Shown here piece by piece: positions 45,441 through 57,039 of a DNA stretch of 64,000 nucleotides (positions are counted from its first letter, which is position 1; every line of letters starts with the position of its first letter). The position numbers and the translations under genes are program-made. The notes under the pieces are model-generated. The model saw only the letters and a program-made list of their open reading frames with translations, was not told the origin of the DNA and did no database searches. Origin of the DNA: Drosophila pseudoobscura (taxonomy: Eukaryota; Arthropoda; Insecta; Diptera; Drosophilidae); contig NC_046681.1 of assembly GCF_009870125.1 (NCBI RefSeq), positions 8,383,001-8,447,000 on the forward strand. Reading direction: 5' to 3'.

Positions 45441-47598
45441 GCATGGAAATGTAAAATCTGATTTGATCTGCAACGAAAGTGAGGAAAGTGAGTGCACAGA
45501 TGATATAATGATGATGATAATGGGGGGTTCCATCAACACATTTGTTCACATTTGGAGTTCGTAGCCGAGAGCCAGCAATGGCTGCAACGCCAATTATCTC
45601 TGCTCGGATCGCTATAGGTGGCTGGGCAACCAGATATCATTTCCATTAATGCCTCGCTGAGCTAAAACGAATCTCTGACCTGTCCGGAGCGGATAACCTG
45701 TCCGCTGGCCCACTGCGGATCAAGAAACTCTTTCGACTGCTCGCCGCTGCCGGCACTTGAGTAATTAAGTGTTTGAGCTAATTCATTAATTATCTATGAA
45801 TAAATACGCTATGTATATGCTTCAGCATCGGTATGATGCGATGAGCCTCTCTCTTCGCATTTACGAAACTTGTAATGTGCTTGGAGGTTCCCATACATTT
45901 ATTATGCTACAGAGCGTGGCACAATAGACGAAGATCGACATAAGTTTCCGCAATAATGAGATATGGACTCGAATGGGTGGGTGCGACAGGCGTGAAATGT
46001 CTAATGGAATATCTCCCCTCAAGCAAATTGCTGCCAAATTCCAACCAACTGAAGAGAAATGCTAATTGATGGCGGTTTTCGGCGTCTCGAGTGCAGCTTG
46101 AACAGGAATGCCCACAGACAAATCACGTTTCAATTTGGCCTCTTGGATACGTACAATGTATACAGGCCACGCGTACACCTCTCATGATGTTTGTCCAAAA
46201 ATTGCACATATTCAAATCTAAGAAAATCGATTTAAGAAGCATCCACAACGGCTTTTGAGTTGCTCTTGGGGGGCAGGAGTTTTCCGGAACACCATCGAAT
46301 GTCATAAATGAAATATGATTGGGAACTCGGAGTCCACTGTGGTAATCACTCACCTCGATTTGCTAAAACCCCATTTCCAGGTCATATGCACTCAGCTGCT
46401 ACGCGCTGTGTCGCCCCGTGTAGCCATAGGAAGAGCTGTCTCCGCTGTCAGATTTCCTGCATCCAGAGATGGCTCGTTCTCCAGGCAGCAGTCGTCGCAA
46501 TCAGATCTGCTGTTGCTGCTGGAGTGGCGGCAGTGAAGCACGGACTGCTTGCAACACATGCCCCAGGTGATGGCGCATTTCTTTCTGGCATAAAAGGACA
46601 TCGCCATGTGTCACGTTCGGGCGGCCGCTCCTAGCGCTGTGCGGGTTTGAGCGGGCTCCTCTCCTTGTTTAATGCATGGCACGGATCGGGCAGGTGGAGA
46701 GTTATCCTCCCTCATGGCTGGGTGTGTGTGTCTTGCAATCAAACGTCAATTTCATGTAGGATTAGACGTTAGCCAAGCGACTCTCGTATTCCGTTTTAAT
46801 CCTTTGGGGTAGGCTTAGTTGCCTCTTCATTCCATATATCGTTTCTGAATTTTCCAATTTCCACACCGGGCAGCTTAGTTCTTGGGTTTTTCCCACTTCC
46901 TACAGCAGAGAAAAAGGACAATTAAAAATAGAGTCGGGGAAATACTATGGGCCCACGTGCCGTCAATAAGTCAACTTTGCGGTCAATCACAACATATTAC
47001 TCATACGCCTCATACGACCTAAAATCACTGGCCTCCTCATACAACTGCCTCAGTGTCGGTGTGTTTATGTGTGCGGGGCTTATGGCCAGGGTTATTATCC
47101 CTTTGGGCCCACTTGCCACTCACCAGCCCATAGACATGTGCGCATCAGCAACAAGGAAGGAAGAGGACGGTTGCCTATTACTTGGGTCGATGGAAATCAT
47201 CAAATCACTGCAGACGCGTTAAGGCCCAAACATATCTGATAGACTACAATCAATAATGATGTATAGATTGATGCAAGGTTATCCATGAATAAGCATTTTT
47301 GGTCTAGATTTCTTCTTGGATAGAGTGAAAAAGGCGAATGGACTCTTTATACTTTATTCGTGTGGCCTTTAAAGATTAACTCTGAATTTCTGAATAAAAG
47401 GTAATCATTTCTTTTGTTTAAGTTTTTTTTTTGTATTTTGTTCTCTCGTTTTATTCATGGCATCAAATGAATAAAGTAAGCCTTCTCAGAACAAAGAAAT
47501 CCAGCTTTATACCACACAGAAGCGAATTAAAAATCGGCATTAAGAATACGGGTATCAACGGGCTGTGCCGGAGAAACTGTTTCCCGTATTATGAGGGG

Positions 47599-47618
47599 AT
47601 TTCCACGTGCGTGGAAAT
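47599..47618. promoter_or_regulatory. Perfect 20-nt inverted repeat with an E-box
   Basis: ATTTCCACGTGCGTGGAAAT: two 9-nt arms around TG, containing CACGTG, the site for bHLH factors of the Myc/Clock type. The function is not shown. Confidence 0.4.
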
Positions 47619-49302
47619 TTCGAAGGAAATAAGAAAAGTGTGTCAGGAGGCTTTGAAGGAGATTTACCACGCACAAAAGACAGCGACACCTCGGTAGAGT
47701 TCAGCTTCATATGTATGAAATATCCATTAAATAATAAATATATGCAGATACATGGAAAGCATGAGGCAGCGTCTGAAGTACGGACGTAGATGCTGCTTAA
47801 AAGGAGCACTCCCGCACCTGAGTGGCATCTGTTTATGGAAACAAGTAAGAAAATCCAGCTTCTGTTAACCTAATTCCGGCTCGTCATCATCTTTGAGTCT
47901 TGGCTTTTGTCAGCCAAAGTTGCCGTGCCCTCTCCCTTTCCCATCCGAAATGGCAGCAATTGATGGCCAGAATACCAGAAGCAGAAATCGATCCAATATC
48001 AATGCCATGTCTGGTAGATGGGTTTTCTTCAATGCTCTTTTGATCTGCTTAAGATTCATTCTCTTTGACAGCTTCAGCTTTATTCCTCAAAGGCGCCAAA
48101 TGTTGCGTCAGTCATAAATTGCCAATTAAGGAGAGTCTCCTCACTTTTTGGGTACCTACTATTTTTATGTGAATTGCTTAGTATTTGTTTGTTACAGAAG
48201 CCATGCATAATAAATCATTTAGTGTAAATGATTGATCAACAACTTGGAGAGAAATCTTTTGGCTGTCCATCTATGTGGAATAAATTTACCAATTTTTGAA
48301 AACCTCAAAGTTGGGCCTGCCACGACCACATCTCTCTGAACCTCCCCACATTGTTGGATATCCAGGGCTATAGACAAAGAACAAAACGAAATAAATCTTT
48401 TTTCCTTATTCTTTTTTTTTTTGTCGAAAAAGCTTATTTAATTCCACTCATGTCGACAGACTGCAGGCTCAAATCTAGGCCAGTAAAATATTTTAAATTT
48501 TAATATTGACAACGCTGTACAGTTGTCTGTAACTTTTTACGGGTGATATTGAGTGCCCTAGGAGAGGGTCGGGGGACAGTGACTCAGAAGAAGATAAATC
48601 TATAGTAGACCGAGAGGCAGGGAAATATCAATATGGCTGACACATTTTATTCCGCTTGAATGCCCATTGCTGATGCCCTTGTCTACAAAGGCTTGTCCTA
48701 TGTACTCAGAAAAAAACGCCCTCAACTATATTGAAAATTATAAAGACATTCAAAAAAGGTCGAGGCCGTGAAAGCCCTAGTACGCATATTGTAAATGAAT
48801 ATTACATGAAGTAAAATTTCTAGGAAAATGGAATGTTTAACCAGCCGCAACGACTTAAAAGAACATTTAATTTTCTCAGATTTATATTTTCCATAATTTG
48901 TGCTTCGTTTGCTCCGTGGCATGACCGCAAAAATATCTGATTGCTGGTTGGTCCTTTCATAGGTATCCCTCCCCCAACCACCGTAAAATTCCTTTATTAA
49001 AATTATTCGAGGAGAATGCATCTGCAGACGACAGCCTGCTGTTTTTAATTGGTCTCTGTCCAGGAGCCATGGAATGCTGTTGAGTGAATGGAATTTTAAC
49101 CACAGCAGACTGAATCGTCTTCAATAATTTGAAATATTTGCAGCTTGATTGTGAAACTCTCAAATGCTTTTGCATATTTCAAGACCAATCTGAACTTTGG
49201 CTACATTCCAAACAAGTCCCGGTCGACAGTGGGTTGGGTACAAGGAGCAGCTGCTGCTAGTGTCCTCAGATCTATTAGCATAAGGCTGATAAAAACTGAA
49301 GT

Positions 49303-49345
49303 CGTTGTCCTTGTCCTTGTCGTTGTCGTTGTCGCTGCTGTCAAC
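49303..49345 (+). repeat. GTCSTT hexanucleotide tract
   Basis: About seven copies of GTCGTT/GTCCTT. A minus-strand frame through it would encode Asn/Asp/Lys repeats, but nothing nearby supports a gene. Confidence 0.85.
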
Positions 49346-52300
49346 AAGCAACGGCAACAGTGGCAACAATGGGAGCTGGGGTAGTGGCAGAAGTGGCAAC
49401 AATTTAGCCAACAAACAGACAACAAAAAGCGTGCAGCAAAGTGGCTACAAATTTCCACTGTTTTTAAATAACATTCTTTAACATTCTAGTATTCGATTGA
49501 TTAAAGCTTAAAAAATATTTGCTTTGCCTGAAATAATGCCTACCTTTGATATATTTTTGATTTGTAATTTTTATGCTCCACCTTTTTCTGTAATTAAAGT
49601 TTTCCTTAATGAATCAAGTACTACATCTGCTGTTACCAAATTAAATTTAATTTCATTTAAAATTTCTACTCCTCCACTTTTCTTGGAATGTTTTTCCCCA
49701 TTTTCCATTGGTATTTCATTTGAGCGGCTTGCAGTTTGTTTGCTTTCACTTTGCTCGCATTTGTGTTTTCTGCAGCTGTTTTCCCCTCTTTTTCCCCCAT
49801 CGGATTTAAAATCAATTATATTTCTGCTTTTTATTCTACTCTGCAGTTATTTATTGGCGTGGTTTTTCCACTATCCAAGGATATTTGCAACAAAGTCATT
49901 GATTTTTCATATTTATCACTTTTTTGCATTTGGCTGACGGTCGTAACTTTTATCCAGTAAATGCCTTGTCGGATATTTATATATTTACTTATATAAATTG
50001 ATTTATTTGGGTATTATTCGACAACGGGATTATTTGATGATGAGAGTCGTTAAGAGATGTGAAAAAATGTGCCTGATGAGAAAATGCAAAAAACTGTTCT
50101 TTTTTGTGACGTCGAGAGATAGTACATCGGAATTAAAATGTTCAGAAAATTCGTTGTGAGTAATAAATTAATGTTGTATTTGAGTATTCATTTCATTTAT
50201 TTTATAAAGAACACCAGTCTTTATTGGTAAGCGAAAGTATGTATGCTCTTTGTACGTAGGTGGGTTGTATCTAGAAGGATCGACATAAGCTTCCGTAATT
50301 AGGATCGAACGGGATCGCCTGGGAATATGCACTCCTTATCATCAGATAGAAGTACTTTGCGATCGATACCTCATCTTCTCGCCTGTTGCATATACTTTCA
50401 CAACTACATTATACCTTTCTAATACACAAAAATAGGGTACTAAACTGAAAAAATGAAATAAAAAAGCGTCAGGAAACCTGTCAGAGCCAAGGCTCTGTGG
50501 GTGTCATAAAAGTGGCGCAAAAAGAAACCGAAATTAAATTACTTTCCTCTCGATTTTTGACCATAAAAAATTTGGGTCAGCTGTAAATTATGTGACCACC
50601 CATAAATGTGGTACCTCCCGAAATTAGTAGAATGCCAGCGACAACAAATTATATTTAATGACCTTTAAATTGTTGTTGTATCAGATAATTTATTAGAATC
50701 ACCGCATCGACCAGGACCACGACCAGGCAACCGCAATAAAACCCAAGCCCAAGGCGATTCAAATTTCTTATCCGTCACTTTTTATGGCAGCCGTAAAAAA
50801 AAGTCTAGAAAATCGGCTCAAAGTCTGAAAGTATTTTGGCATCATCATCAGTCTCTTTGGCCAGAATGTGCGCAACTGCATTGCCAAGACAATTGACAAA
50901 TTGATGATGGGTTTTTCCGCCCTAGCGGATGTGTTTATGCATGAAAATATGAAATGAAAATATGAATGAAAATATATGAAAATATCCAGGGCATATCCAT
51001 GGAAAAGATTGAGAATTGGTAGTAGAAGGCTTGTATTTTTTGTTTTTGAAATAATGAGTTTCAGAGATTTGTATAGGGAGAAAATCTATGATATACTGAA
51101 ATCGTATCAAAAGCAATCCATGAGATGAATGATATTAAGCTTTTAAAATAATTTAAACAAAAACCTATGATGATTTTACTTGATTATAAATGAATAAATC
51201 TTATTGATCGTTCTATTCGTTGGAAAATTATATCGAAAATACTCTTCCTGACATCTGTATTCGATATTCAATAAATACAATTAGCTGTCAAAGAAAATAT
51301 TCTCGGACAGAGCTTTGGTTGTCGAATTCTCGGCATACATCAATTGTTATGTGAAAAATTAAGATTTCATACTCACTTTCTATTGAGATAATGCAGGGAA
51401 CTGATTGAGGCTTAAATAATTCTGATTTCTTGATAATTTCTCATTGCCATTTTGTCCCAATAAAAAAATTGAATTCTCACTATTGAATAGTTTTAAAACA
51501 TTTGTGTACTTTTCGTAGATTTTTCGTAATTTATTGTTGGAATATTTTATTTGAACTTCCGATTCAATTAGTTCACTTAACAAAAGGGTTCTGATATATC
51601 CGCTCCCAAAGCCGCACTCTTATAGAAGCCACGACGTACTGACCGAAGAGGGTCCGCTTCGGGGGATATTTTAAAATCTGTTTGAAGTCTCTAAAGCCTT
51701 AACAGAGCTCGAAAAATGTTATAACATAGGGAAATTTATTGTGTATCCTGTTACAACACGATCCAACATACGCGAAGTGTCTTTCGGTGATTTCAAGATT
51801 TCAAACGATAAAGGATTTCATTTTGATATAATATTGCAAACAACAATGTGTTGTACAAATAGCGCATAAACTCAAATGTATAAATACATATAGAGTCCCG
51901 CTCTCAGCTCCAATCAGATTCCTCAATTACTACTTCTTTATCTGCGATAATGTTTGCTCTCAGGATATCTTTATAAATGCAGTTTCCTTAAGTTTGCTTT
52001 TGTCAACTTTTTTTGTTTTTTTTACACAAATTTTAAAATTCATTCACGACACAGGGAATTTGTTAAGTTTTAAGGTAAAAGAAAGATCAAAAGTTTTTAT
52101 ATTTGTGTCTTACTTTTAGTTCTGAGTTCCATTGGCAACATCTTGGATGAAATGTGTGCTTCATACGAGTCTTCCCCCTGAAGAAAAATTGATTAATGTT
52201 TCAGCTGCAGCTTGAAATACTTTCAGGATGGGCCACAAATCACAGAATCGATCTTAAGAGGCAGCAATAGAGCGAGTATTTACATAACTAGATCCCAAAT

Positions 52301-53676
52301 GATGCAGTTACAGTGGGGCCTCAGAGAGGGGCTTACAGCGGTATAATACTTGGAAATGACATGTCAGTGGGTTGGCTTAGATAACAGTATAACCAGCACA
52401 TGCAAATTGAAGTTGTTTGACATAGGGCGAACGGTAGTGCGGGATGGTCTATGTCTAATCCAATTTCAAATGCTTAATCCACCATGACTGACACTAAGAG
52501 CGAGGTTAAAAGATGGAAGCCGTCGAAAGGGGTCGGACTATGTGGGATGTACATCTTGTGGGGAGTGTTGGTCCACCATTTTTACGCACCAGAGCATTTC
52601 AAATACTTGGGACTTCGATTGCTATGTTAACATATCATGTTACACTTCACTGTGTGTGCGCTGCTGCGATAAGTAAGAAGCCCTCATCCGTCCGGAAAGG
52701 TAAGTGCAGAAAGAAACGGAAACGGCTAGCAGGGCTCGTCTCCGTACATAAAATCACAATCTTGACCCTTTTATTTCGACTGGCATCTCAAGCTGTGATT
52801 GTTCGAGTTTTATATGTATTTTAGGACTCGGGGCCCGTCGTATAGTGGTAGATAACTCCTCAAGGTTCGGCTTAGTGGGCCCTGAACTTCGGTTTGGTCA
52901 CTCTTGCTGATTGGGGATTGCATTTTAAATGAAATTCCACCTTTATGTAACAAAAAAAGTGCCCCTACCTGACAGGACGGGCTTAAAAAAAAAGAATAAT
53001 AAACCATCGAATGAAATTCATTAAAAGTCATTTAACGGATAATTGTTTTTCATACTCTTGCCTGAGGGTAATTTCAATATCAGATTCAGCTCAAGACTTC
53101 TAAGGGAGTTCTTGTCATGAAATGAATGAGAACTAAAAAAGAAAAATCGAGTTAAAGTATGAAACGAGAGAAGCTTATTGGTGAAATATTAACACTGATA
53201 ACAACAATAAAATATTGCAATAATAATTAATTGTACGTACAAACTTTTATGAATTTAAGTACTCAAAACTCCTTAAAATGCAGCTGATCTTTGTACAGAG
53301 TATTCGAACATTCGATACTTCATACCCAAAAGCTGCTGGACATTATTGTTGTTTTTTTTTTGTATTTTCGCTTACGTTTACCAATAAAGGACGCTGCAAG
53401 GCCTGCTGAGAGAAGTGCAATGCGGTTTAATTAGTGCAACTGACAGGACGACGGCATGGACCATGCATGGACCAGGATGCTGCGGCCAGGGTTGTGATCT
53501 CCCGCCAAAAAAGACGAAATTGGCAAACTTAAAGAGTAGGGCCAATAATGAGTTGACAAATGGCTTGTGTCAAACGAAAGCCTCCATCTTGATGGCGGTT
53601 TGCTTCTGTTTGTGCAGATCTTAAGTAACTTGCCATACAGATCTCAGTGGAACTGTGTGTGGTTATAGACGTTGTT

Positions 53677-54322
53677 TTAGCCGGCGTTGAGAACTATTTT
53701 TAGCACGGGTCCGTCGGCCACATTCGCCCAGACGCTTGGGAGCAGGAATTCGGGCAAAGACTCGACCACCTCTGGTGTGAAGTTGGCTACAATTAAAATT
53801 TATGAGTGGATTGTGAATCTATTGGAAATGACTGTCGCGGTAACACGAACCTGTGGGAATGACCAGCTCGATGGAGCCTCGGACAACCCGCCTTGTAATC
53901 TCACCGCTGGTATTTAGTTGTTGTGGTGGCGCTTTCAAGTCTTTCAAGTTCCAAGTCTTCCATGCTCTATTTGCATGAAAATCCATTGATACCACTGATG
54001 AAACACTGAGACATTGATCATTTCCACACTATTATTATTATAATCAGCTGACTCCCGCGGTGCTGCCAGCCTGTTTGGTTTTGGTTGGAAAAGTGCGCGT
54101 GGATTTTGAGCAGTACACAAATCATCCACAAAAACTCGCAGAAATGTTACTTAGTTTATGCTTTTTTTATAAAAAATCAACAAGACTTCAAAGTTGTATT
54201 TTAAGCAATTTAAATTGTTACGAACCTTTGTTTTTCTTTGGGGCAAGGCCGGCTAGCCAGTCATCCCAGGGCTGGATACTTCCCAAGCCCTCAGGTCGCA
54301 CAACAACCAACTGATTGGACAT
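53677..54322 (-). CDS. Candidate small multi-exon gene
   Basis: A first coding exon (54322-54226) reads MSNQLVVVRPEGLGSIQPWD, DWLAGLAPKKNK, with a GTTCGT donor. The last exon (53786-53677) reads NFTPEVVESLPEFLLPSVWA, NVADGPVLKIVLNAG, stop, preceded by a 64-nt AT-rich intron with TTGTAG acceptor and GTTCGT donor (53850). The exon before it includes GEITRRVVRGSIELVIPTA. The join between the first exon and this middle exon is unclear: MEDLELERLESATTTTKY lies in a competing frame near 53963, so a frameshift or alternative splice is possible. Both ends look coding. The product is unknown. Confidence 0.45.
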
Positions 54323-54399
54323 CTCGAACAAAATGAACCAACAAAAATAACCGACAAAAAAAAAACTGAAAAAAAACGGACTCTACTCGACAAACAACA

Positions 54400-55520
54400 T
54401 TACAGTCTTCCCTCAACACAGACTTGGACCAGGTCGAGGTGTCGATGTTTTACCCCCCGACGCACCCACCCTACCTGAGATCTGAATCACACGTTCCGGA
54501 TCTCCCTGCCATTGGCAAAAGCCTTACCCTCTCGTTGCTGTGGCTCCTCTTCCCCCATACGAAACGCTTAACAATTCATTTCTTCGTTATAATTTTCACT
54601 TCATTCCCTATTTTCACACGATACATTTCTAAACTAGGCCTGCCTATTCATCCCCCCCTCATCTTAGTACTACTGGCGGTTAATAAATAATTAGATTAAT
54701 AGGAATAAATAATATAATAAATATAAATAAATAGGTTACATATATATAATAAATATGGACGGACTTAAATTACATATACTTATAACTGGAGACGTCTAAC
54801 AAAAATAATTAATGGGAGTAAATAAGTTGATGTGATTTTTTTCTTCTCCTTAAGTGGGCGAGGGTCCCGCACTACGTGGCCAGGTCTGTTCCTTCGAGAC
54901 CAGCAGAAATAACAAGCCAGGGTGGCGGAGCTGTGACCTATTCCCTACGGCCAACAAAAAAAATAAATTTGGGGTTTCTTTACTCCCCCTTTGGAGCGGA
55001 CTCACTCTTATGCTGGTCCTGGTTCCTGGTCTTTCCCTGATCTGGATCCCCTGGAATCACATTTATTTATCTTTTATTCATTTTTTTGCAGGGTGATGGC
55101 CACTACTCCATCCTCATCCCACTCACTTTTTCTTTCAGAACAAAAAAAAATCGCTAAGTCACTGTGCCCGGCGCGCATGCTCCTCCGTTGCGGGAATTTT
55201 TCTTTCTGAACCCCCTCTTGGCTGTTCTGTTTAATGCTCCCGGCTGCCGATCCCCATCGCTCTCTCTTCTATCGCCCTTGAACTAGGTTCAAGGGCATGG
55301 CCTGATTCGGGCTGCTGGCGGCTCTCTTTTCTTTTGGGTGTGGGTGAGTTGCTTCGGGACTCCGTTATGGGATGAGATCGGAAATCCTCTCACAACGGCT
55401 CCGGAGAGCGCGCGGAACTCTAACTCTCCAGGACCAGGTGGCCACTCTTTGCTAACCTTTCCCCTTAAATTTTGGCCCTGCCACTCTGTTCAAAAAAATA
55501 CCTTCCTCTCAGCGCTTCTA
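54400..55520. other. Pyrimidine-rich block, origin unclear
   Basis: An unusually C/T-rich plus strand with an AT-rich island in the middle (54670-54780) and CACGTT/TCCCC runs, unlike its neighbours. The composition resembles LTRs or leader regions of some Drosophila retroelements. No terminal repeats, primer-binding site or pol motif were found. Confidence 0.3.
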
Positions 55521-55530
55521 GGGTCTCGCC

Positions 55531-55538
55531 TATCGATA
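55531..55538. promoter_or_regulatory. DREF element (TATCGATA)
   Basis: Exact 8-nt DRE about 200 nt upstream of the ZAD gene ATG. DREF drives many housekeeping and proliferation genes and competes with BEAF-32. Its position fits a promoter role. Confidence 0.6.
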
Positions 55539-55739
55539 TCTTCGCATGCAACAAAATGGGCAAAATCAGCAGAATTTAACCCTTTAAAGGTGACATTAGG
55601 TTTTTGCAATCTACATGCCCCCGATTAACCCTTTAAAGCTCACAGCTAAGAACATGGCTTGTTATCGGAAATCGACGCGTGGATGGACGCCGAAGTTTAC
55701 AAAGAATTAGATTGAGACGAGTTTAAAAAAAAGCGAAAA

Positions 55740-56901
55740 ATGGAGTGCGTGTGCCGCGTGTGCCTGGATGGTTCCGTTCCACTTGTGGACATATTTGCCG
55801 AAATCTCCGATCTCAGATTGAACCTATATGAAAGCAGCCCCGCCTGTGTCATCAGCAAGCTCGCACCTGAGCATTCTGTTGTACGCGGGGACTCCATGCC
55901 GCAGTTTATTTGTCTCTCTTGCATTCATGGAGTCCAGACTGCATACCGCTATAAGCTGTTATTGGACAAAAGCTTTGCAAATTATCAACAACTCTCTCTA
56001 AACAATACGAAACAAAAACATTATAGTCTAGTGCTATTGAGCGTATCGGGAAATGAAGAAACATACACTATCGAAAACATCTATGAAGAGGAGGATCGCA
56101 TGCGTGCAAATGACAGGCCTGAGATTGAGGCGGTGCTCAATAATGCTATGTTGCCCGAGACGGCGGACGAGGCGGTTGAAATGGACAATGAAGAAGAAGG
56201 CACTTACACATTGAGGAATTCTCTAAGGAACTTCGCTGATGACCAGACTCGTCCGCAGATGAGCGTTTCAGTGGATACCCATGCCATTGTCAAAATGGAG
56301 CAGATGCACAAGCTGGCCCAGGTGGCAAAAGCAGAGGCTCACATGCACAACAATTTACAACGGAATAAAGCCAATAAGAGGCAGAGGTAAGTATTATTGA
56401 GCAGAGCTTATACATAATCTATAATTAATATTGTCCCCCAGTCGTCACTGTGGCAAGTCGCCGTTCCCTTATGTGTGTGGCAAAGGAGTCATGTCTGAGT
56501 GCCATCTAAATAGACATGAAACCAGTCACAAGAACAAGCAGACGTCCGAACTGTAAGTACATAATATGCTTGCGAACCCGAATCAATGCTTGTTTTCCCA
56601 AAAAATCAGCAACACGAAACATCTTGGAATTAAGAACACAATTAATCGTAGTCCGTTACCGAAAAAGAGGAAGCCAGAGTCGGTGGAGAGTAATTTGGAA
56701 GTGCTTGGAAAGTAAGTTCATTATTTGACCTAGTGGGTTTCCTTCTTAACCTGTATTTTATCTCAAACCAGAAAACTGAATTTGACGTGCCAGGAGTGCG
56801 GTAGAATATTTTTGCTCAAAAGAAGCCTGGATAAGCACACTTGTCATCACTCAACGAACGTCCGGCGAACGTCCTTTCCAGTGCATGCAGTGCGACGCTA
56901 A
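55740..56901 (+). CDS. ZAD zinc-finger protein with damaged C2H2 fingers
   Basis: Four exons with good splice sites: 55740-56386, 56442-56552, 56610-56711, 56772-56901 (introns 55, 57, 60 nt). The product is about 329 residues, presumably a nuclear DNA-binding regulator. Residues 1-84 are a ZAD: CRVC at 5-8 and CLSC at 58-61 form the treble-clef zinc site used for dimerisation. An acidic linker follows. Exon 2 has a finger-like RHCGKSPF region whose first Cys is Ser (S-R-H-C). Exon 3 has a PKKRKPE nuclear signal. Exon 4 has one good finger, CQECGRIFLLKRSLDKHTCH. In the linker after it, GAACGTCC occurs twice (56867-56883) and the frame shifts, stopping at 56899. The next finger (FQCMQCDANCRPRSSLNKHV) survives out of frame, then TLGNICQG and a Lys/Arg tail. 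The gene is either recently truncated, pseudogenised, or affected by a sequence error. Confidence 0.85.
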
Positions 56902-57039
56902 CTGTAGGCCAAGGTCTTCGCTGAATAAACATGTTCATTGTACTCACACTCGAATGTCCCAAGCAGCTCAAATACTGACCTTGGGGAACATATGCCAGGG
57001 TGCTGCTAGAAGAAAGAAGAAAACTTAGACGATAGTTAT

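Larger units (their letters stand above)
45450..53670. other. Long interval without a recognised gene
   Basis: No splice-supported coding exon, tRNA or rRNA found. It contains the E-box palindrome at 47599 and the hexanucleotide tract at 49303. A 71-codon Cys-rich minus-strand frame (46392-46607) has no downstream partner that I could place. Confidence 0.5.

Noticed and set aside
46392-46607. Cys-rich 71-codon minus-strand frame (MAMSFYARKKCAITWG)
   Set aside because: Starts well, but ends in a stop before a GTGAGT donor and I could not place a following exon. Kept only as a possibility.
52843-52865. tRNA-like GTCGTATAGTGGTAGATAAC stretch
   Set aside because: Resembles a tRNA A box, but there is no matching acceptor stem, anticodon arm or B box (GGTTCGANNCC) at the right distance.
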